Part shown: piece by piece, positions 62,092 through 64,000 of the stretch
Numbering within the stretch: the stretch's first letter is position 1
Layout of the letters: each line of letters begins with the position of its first letter
Assembly (NCBI GenBank): GCA_019636655.1
Contig: JAHBXB010000005.1
Coordinates: 182,422 to 246,421, forward strand
From: Phycisphaeraceae bacterium
Lineage (GTDB): Bacteria; Planctomycetota; Phycisphaerae; Phycisphaerales; UBA1924
Direction of reading: 5' to 3'
DNA length: 64,000 nucleotides
Made by a program: the position numbers and the translations under genes
Notes under the pieces: model-generated
The model's input: only the letters and a program-made list of their open reading frames with translations
The model's database searches: none
What the model was told of the DNA's origin: nothing

Positions 62092-63636
62092 CTATTCCCG
62101 GTCCCAGGATGGAGTATTGCTGGAATCAATGAGGACGATGTGGTCGCCGTTGACGTCAATGGTCCTGGCGATCCAGTAGGGCTTCCCGTTGATCGTGGTC
62201 TGGTAGACGTCAGAGGAGATCACGGCGCCCTTGTCGCACTTGATCGGCTGGTTGTCCATGTACCACGCTGGGCCGAGCAGAACGACCTGCTCGCCGGTGG
62301 TCGTCTTGAGGGTGAGGGCTTTGGCGGGACGCACGCCTTCCCCAAGATCTACAGAATGGACATTCGAAACGGTTCCGGAGATCTTGGTCGCCGAGCCGCG
62401 ATCGATCGCCCTGAGAACTGGGCCTTGTGTGGACCATGCGTCCTCACCGAGTGCCGCTGCGGTCGGCGGAGCGGGCGGCAGGGGTTCAAACCGTGGCGGA
62501 GCGACGTCGTACGCCTTGTACACGGACCCGGCGGACGAGTTCAAAGATACGAGATCGGTCGGTGTCTCCATGCTTGAAAGGATCATCTCCTTTGAAGCGT
62601 CCAGGCGAATGCCGCCATCGCTTCCGACCGAGGCAACCGCCCACGGCACGAGCCGCTTGGTGTCGGCGATGCCGAGGAAGTTCTCGTTCGGATCAATCGA
62701 AAGAAAGGCCAGGTCTCCAGAGGTGCGCTCAAAGATCACATCGTGCACCGTGCCGCACTGCTTGCCTCGGCAGGTGACGCTCTTGCCCTGCAGATCGCTC
62801 GCAAGGAGGAGCCGCGTCGGACTTGTCGATGCGGCCGACGAGTCGACGTGCCACAACGGCTTCGCGTTGTTGTCCCGAAGGCGGAGGTCCTTGCCGTTGG
62901 CACTGAGCCGAGTTGCCACGCTGCGGTGATCGGGGTCCCGTGGCAGTGCCATGGTGTCGATGACCACGCTGTCCCCTCGCATGGGAGCGATCTCGCTGCT
63001 GTTGACAAACCATGTCGGACCGAGCGCAATCTCTCTATTCGCGCCCTCGTCGGTCGCGACGACAACAAGCACCTGCTCGCCTACCCCGCTGAGCCGTTCA
63101 CGCCGGACGGACGTGATCGTTCCTTGGACGCGCGCGGTGCTGGGATTGTCGAGACTACCGGCGTATGGATCGCGGGAGTCCGACTCCTTCGCCAGCGTGC
63201 CCGAAACCTTGCTCCACGTCTGAGGGGTGAACTCGGGGAACTTCTCCAACTGCTCCGCCGTCGCTGACAGCAGCAGGTTCTGGTCCTTGCCGGAGTCCCA
63301 GCGGAACGAGTTCACGGGTATCGCGATCTCTCGACCGCCCAGGCCGAGAACGCCGCCGGTTTTGACGACGATGTGCTCGATACGCCCGGACCCGCGGTCG
63401 ATAACTAGGTTCGAGACGTCGGCGATCACCTCTCCGTTGTCATTGACGACAGAACGCGAGTTGACCCAGTCGGCGGACCTGAAGTCCGCGTTCGTCATGC
63501 GGTTTGGATCCTGCTGACGGGACTCGTGCGGTGTTGCCCGCGGCGGGTCAGTTGCCGGCTGGACGCTGAGCGCCATGCCCGCACAAGCAAGGATAAGGCC
63601 GGCAACTGTAACGTGGATCGTCGTGCTGCAGTTCAT
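62092..63636 (-). CDS. exported protein with PRC-barrel-like repeats
   Basis: A 514-residue protein with a signal peptide (about 1-24, A-L-S-V-Q). Two regions resemble PRC-barrel domains: residues about 55-120 (G-E-V-I-A-D-V-S-N-L-V-I-D) and about 280-345 (V-H-D-V-I-F-E-R-T-S-G-D), each a beta fold that usually binds protein or RNA. Two further regions repeat the pattern L-G-P-T-W-F / L-G-P-A-W-Y with a beta context. AAGGAG precedes the ATG at 63636. Probably a periplasmic stress protein; exact role unknown. Confidence 0.75.
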   Translation of the reverse strand: MNCSTTIHVTVAGLILACAGMALSVQPATDPPRATPHESRQQDPNRMTNADFRSADWVNSRSVVNDNGEVIADVSNLVIDRGSGRIEHIVVKTGGVLGLGGREIAIPVNSFRWDSGKDQNLLLSATAEQLEKFPEFTPQTWSKVSGTLAKESDSRDPYAGSLDNPSTARVQGTITSVRRERLSGVGEQVLVVVATDEGANREIALGPTWFVNSSEIAPMRGDSVVIDTMALPRDPDHRSVATRLSANGKDLRLRDNNAKPLWHVDSSAASTSPTRLLLASDLQGKSVTCRGKQCGTVHDVIFERTSGDLAFLSIDPNENFLGIADTKRLVPWAVASVGSDGGIRLDASKEMILSSMETPTDLVSLNSSAGSVYKAYDVAPPRFEPLPPAPPTAAALGEDAWSTQGPVLRAIDRGSATKISGTVSNVHSVDLGEGVRPAKALTLKTTTGEQVVLLGPAWYMDNQPIKCDKGAVISSDVYQTTINGKPYWIARTIDVNGDHIVLIDSSNTPSWDRE

Positions 63637-63910
63637 CTTTGTGCTCCTTCGTTGATGTGGGCCAAGGCAAAGAACACCTGCGCAGGGCAACGCTTAGTGT
63701 GGCACGGCTGTTCCGACGCTTTCAGAATCGGGCCTCTCGGTGATGCCGCGCCTCGTGGAATAGTGGGGCGGACCAGTGGGTTGTGCGAGTGGAGGTAGCC
63801 GCGGTGCTCGGTGCGGCCGCGGAGATCCCGTCCTTCGCAACTGAACGCAGTTCTCAGAACGGCGACGCGCCGCCGTCACTGAGTGATGTAGCCATGAACA
63901 GGAGTCGCTC

Positions 63911-64000
63911 ATGGACCTGCGAACGTTCGCGTCAATCGTGGCCGGCATGTCGGGCACGGCCCTTGCGCAATCAGTGCCCTTTGATCACCTGCCGATTGAT
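63911..64000 (+). CDS. secreted protein, 5' end only
   Basis: Thirty codons run off the window edge. They encode a typical signal peptide (M-D-L-R-T-F-A-S-I-V, cleavage likely after A-L-A) followed by Q-S-V-P-F-D-H. GGAG lies six bases before the ATG. The 274-base gap before it (63637-63910) holds no other gene that I can see, only a short palindrome GTTCTCAGAAC at 63850-63860. Confidence 0.6.
   Translation, partial: MDLRTFASIVAGMSGTALAQSVPFDHLPID

Overview
The window reads as chromosomal DNA of a GC-rich, Gram-negative planctomycete, most likely of the class Phycisphaerae. This is inferred from: a family of membrane proteins with a C-G-Y-D-L-x-G-L ... C-P-E-C-G zinc ribbon (one short gene at 71-511 and a row of six at 7374-13240); outer-membrane genes (LptD-like protein, KdsB, PqiA/PqiB); an HNH protein and M1 peptidases of the kind common in that phylum; and sparse Shine-Dalgarno use with many starts that look leaderless. 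I see no prophage, insertion sequence, CRISPR array or integrase. Genes are tightly packed, often with ATGA or TGATG overlaps, and no gap exceeds 300 bases.

Layout. 1-5290: tail of a plus-strand gene, a SpoIIE-type phosphatase with a small zinc-ribbon protein, a GNAT/nitrilase fusion and a MATE exporter. 5361-7122: a B12-binding/MeaB-type GTPase fusion and a small HTH-like protein. 7374-13240: six tandem zinc-ribbon membrane proteins, four of them close paralogues, with palindromic repeats between the first ones. 13255-16892: DoxX, fumarase, and a PqiA/PqiB pair. 16968-23017: a four-gene phosphorelay operon (HD-GYP response regulator, hybrid kinase, Hpt, receiver-SpoIIE phosphatase). 23034-28880: a TPR protein, three crotonase-fold enzymes, HMG-CoA lyase and ArgJ. 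28960-35805: LptD-like protein, homogentisate dioxygenase, an orphan ABC ATPase and a third SpoIIE phosphatase. 35875-41811: DUF192 lipoprotein, Glu-Q-RS, pterin carbinolamine dehydratase, HNH protein, UbiA prenyltransferase and a ribH-nusB-ftsY operon. 41938-45786: astA-astD plus a ureohydrolase, probably an arginine catabolic unit. 45847-53912: tilS, a degenerate receiver, Sco1 and CtaB, tRNA-Arg(TCT), def-fmt-metallopeptidase, a TPR protein and kdsB. 53916-61231: two M1 aminopeptidases and CTP synthase. 61310-63636: a small envelope-stress set (DUF1328, an entericidin-like lipoprotein, a 79-residue protein, a long PRC-barrel-like protein). A secreted protein begins at 63911 and leaves the window.

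The most interesting signals are: the tandem zinc-ribbon family with its shared core motifs and identical promoter spacing; the recurrence at about 20 genes of a TAnnnT hexamer 5-9 bases before the start codon, suggesting widespread leaderless mRNAs; the astA-astD-ureohydrolase cluster without astB, which suggests a urea-releasing variant of arginine succinyl catabolism; the two-output phosphorelay operon; and the B12/GTPase fusion that looks like half of IcmF. All functions are from reading sequence motifs; no database search was run.
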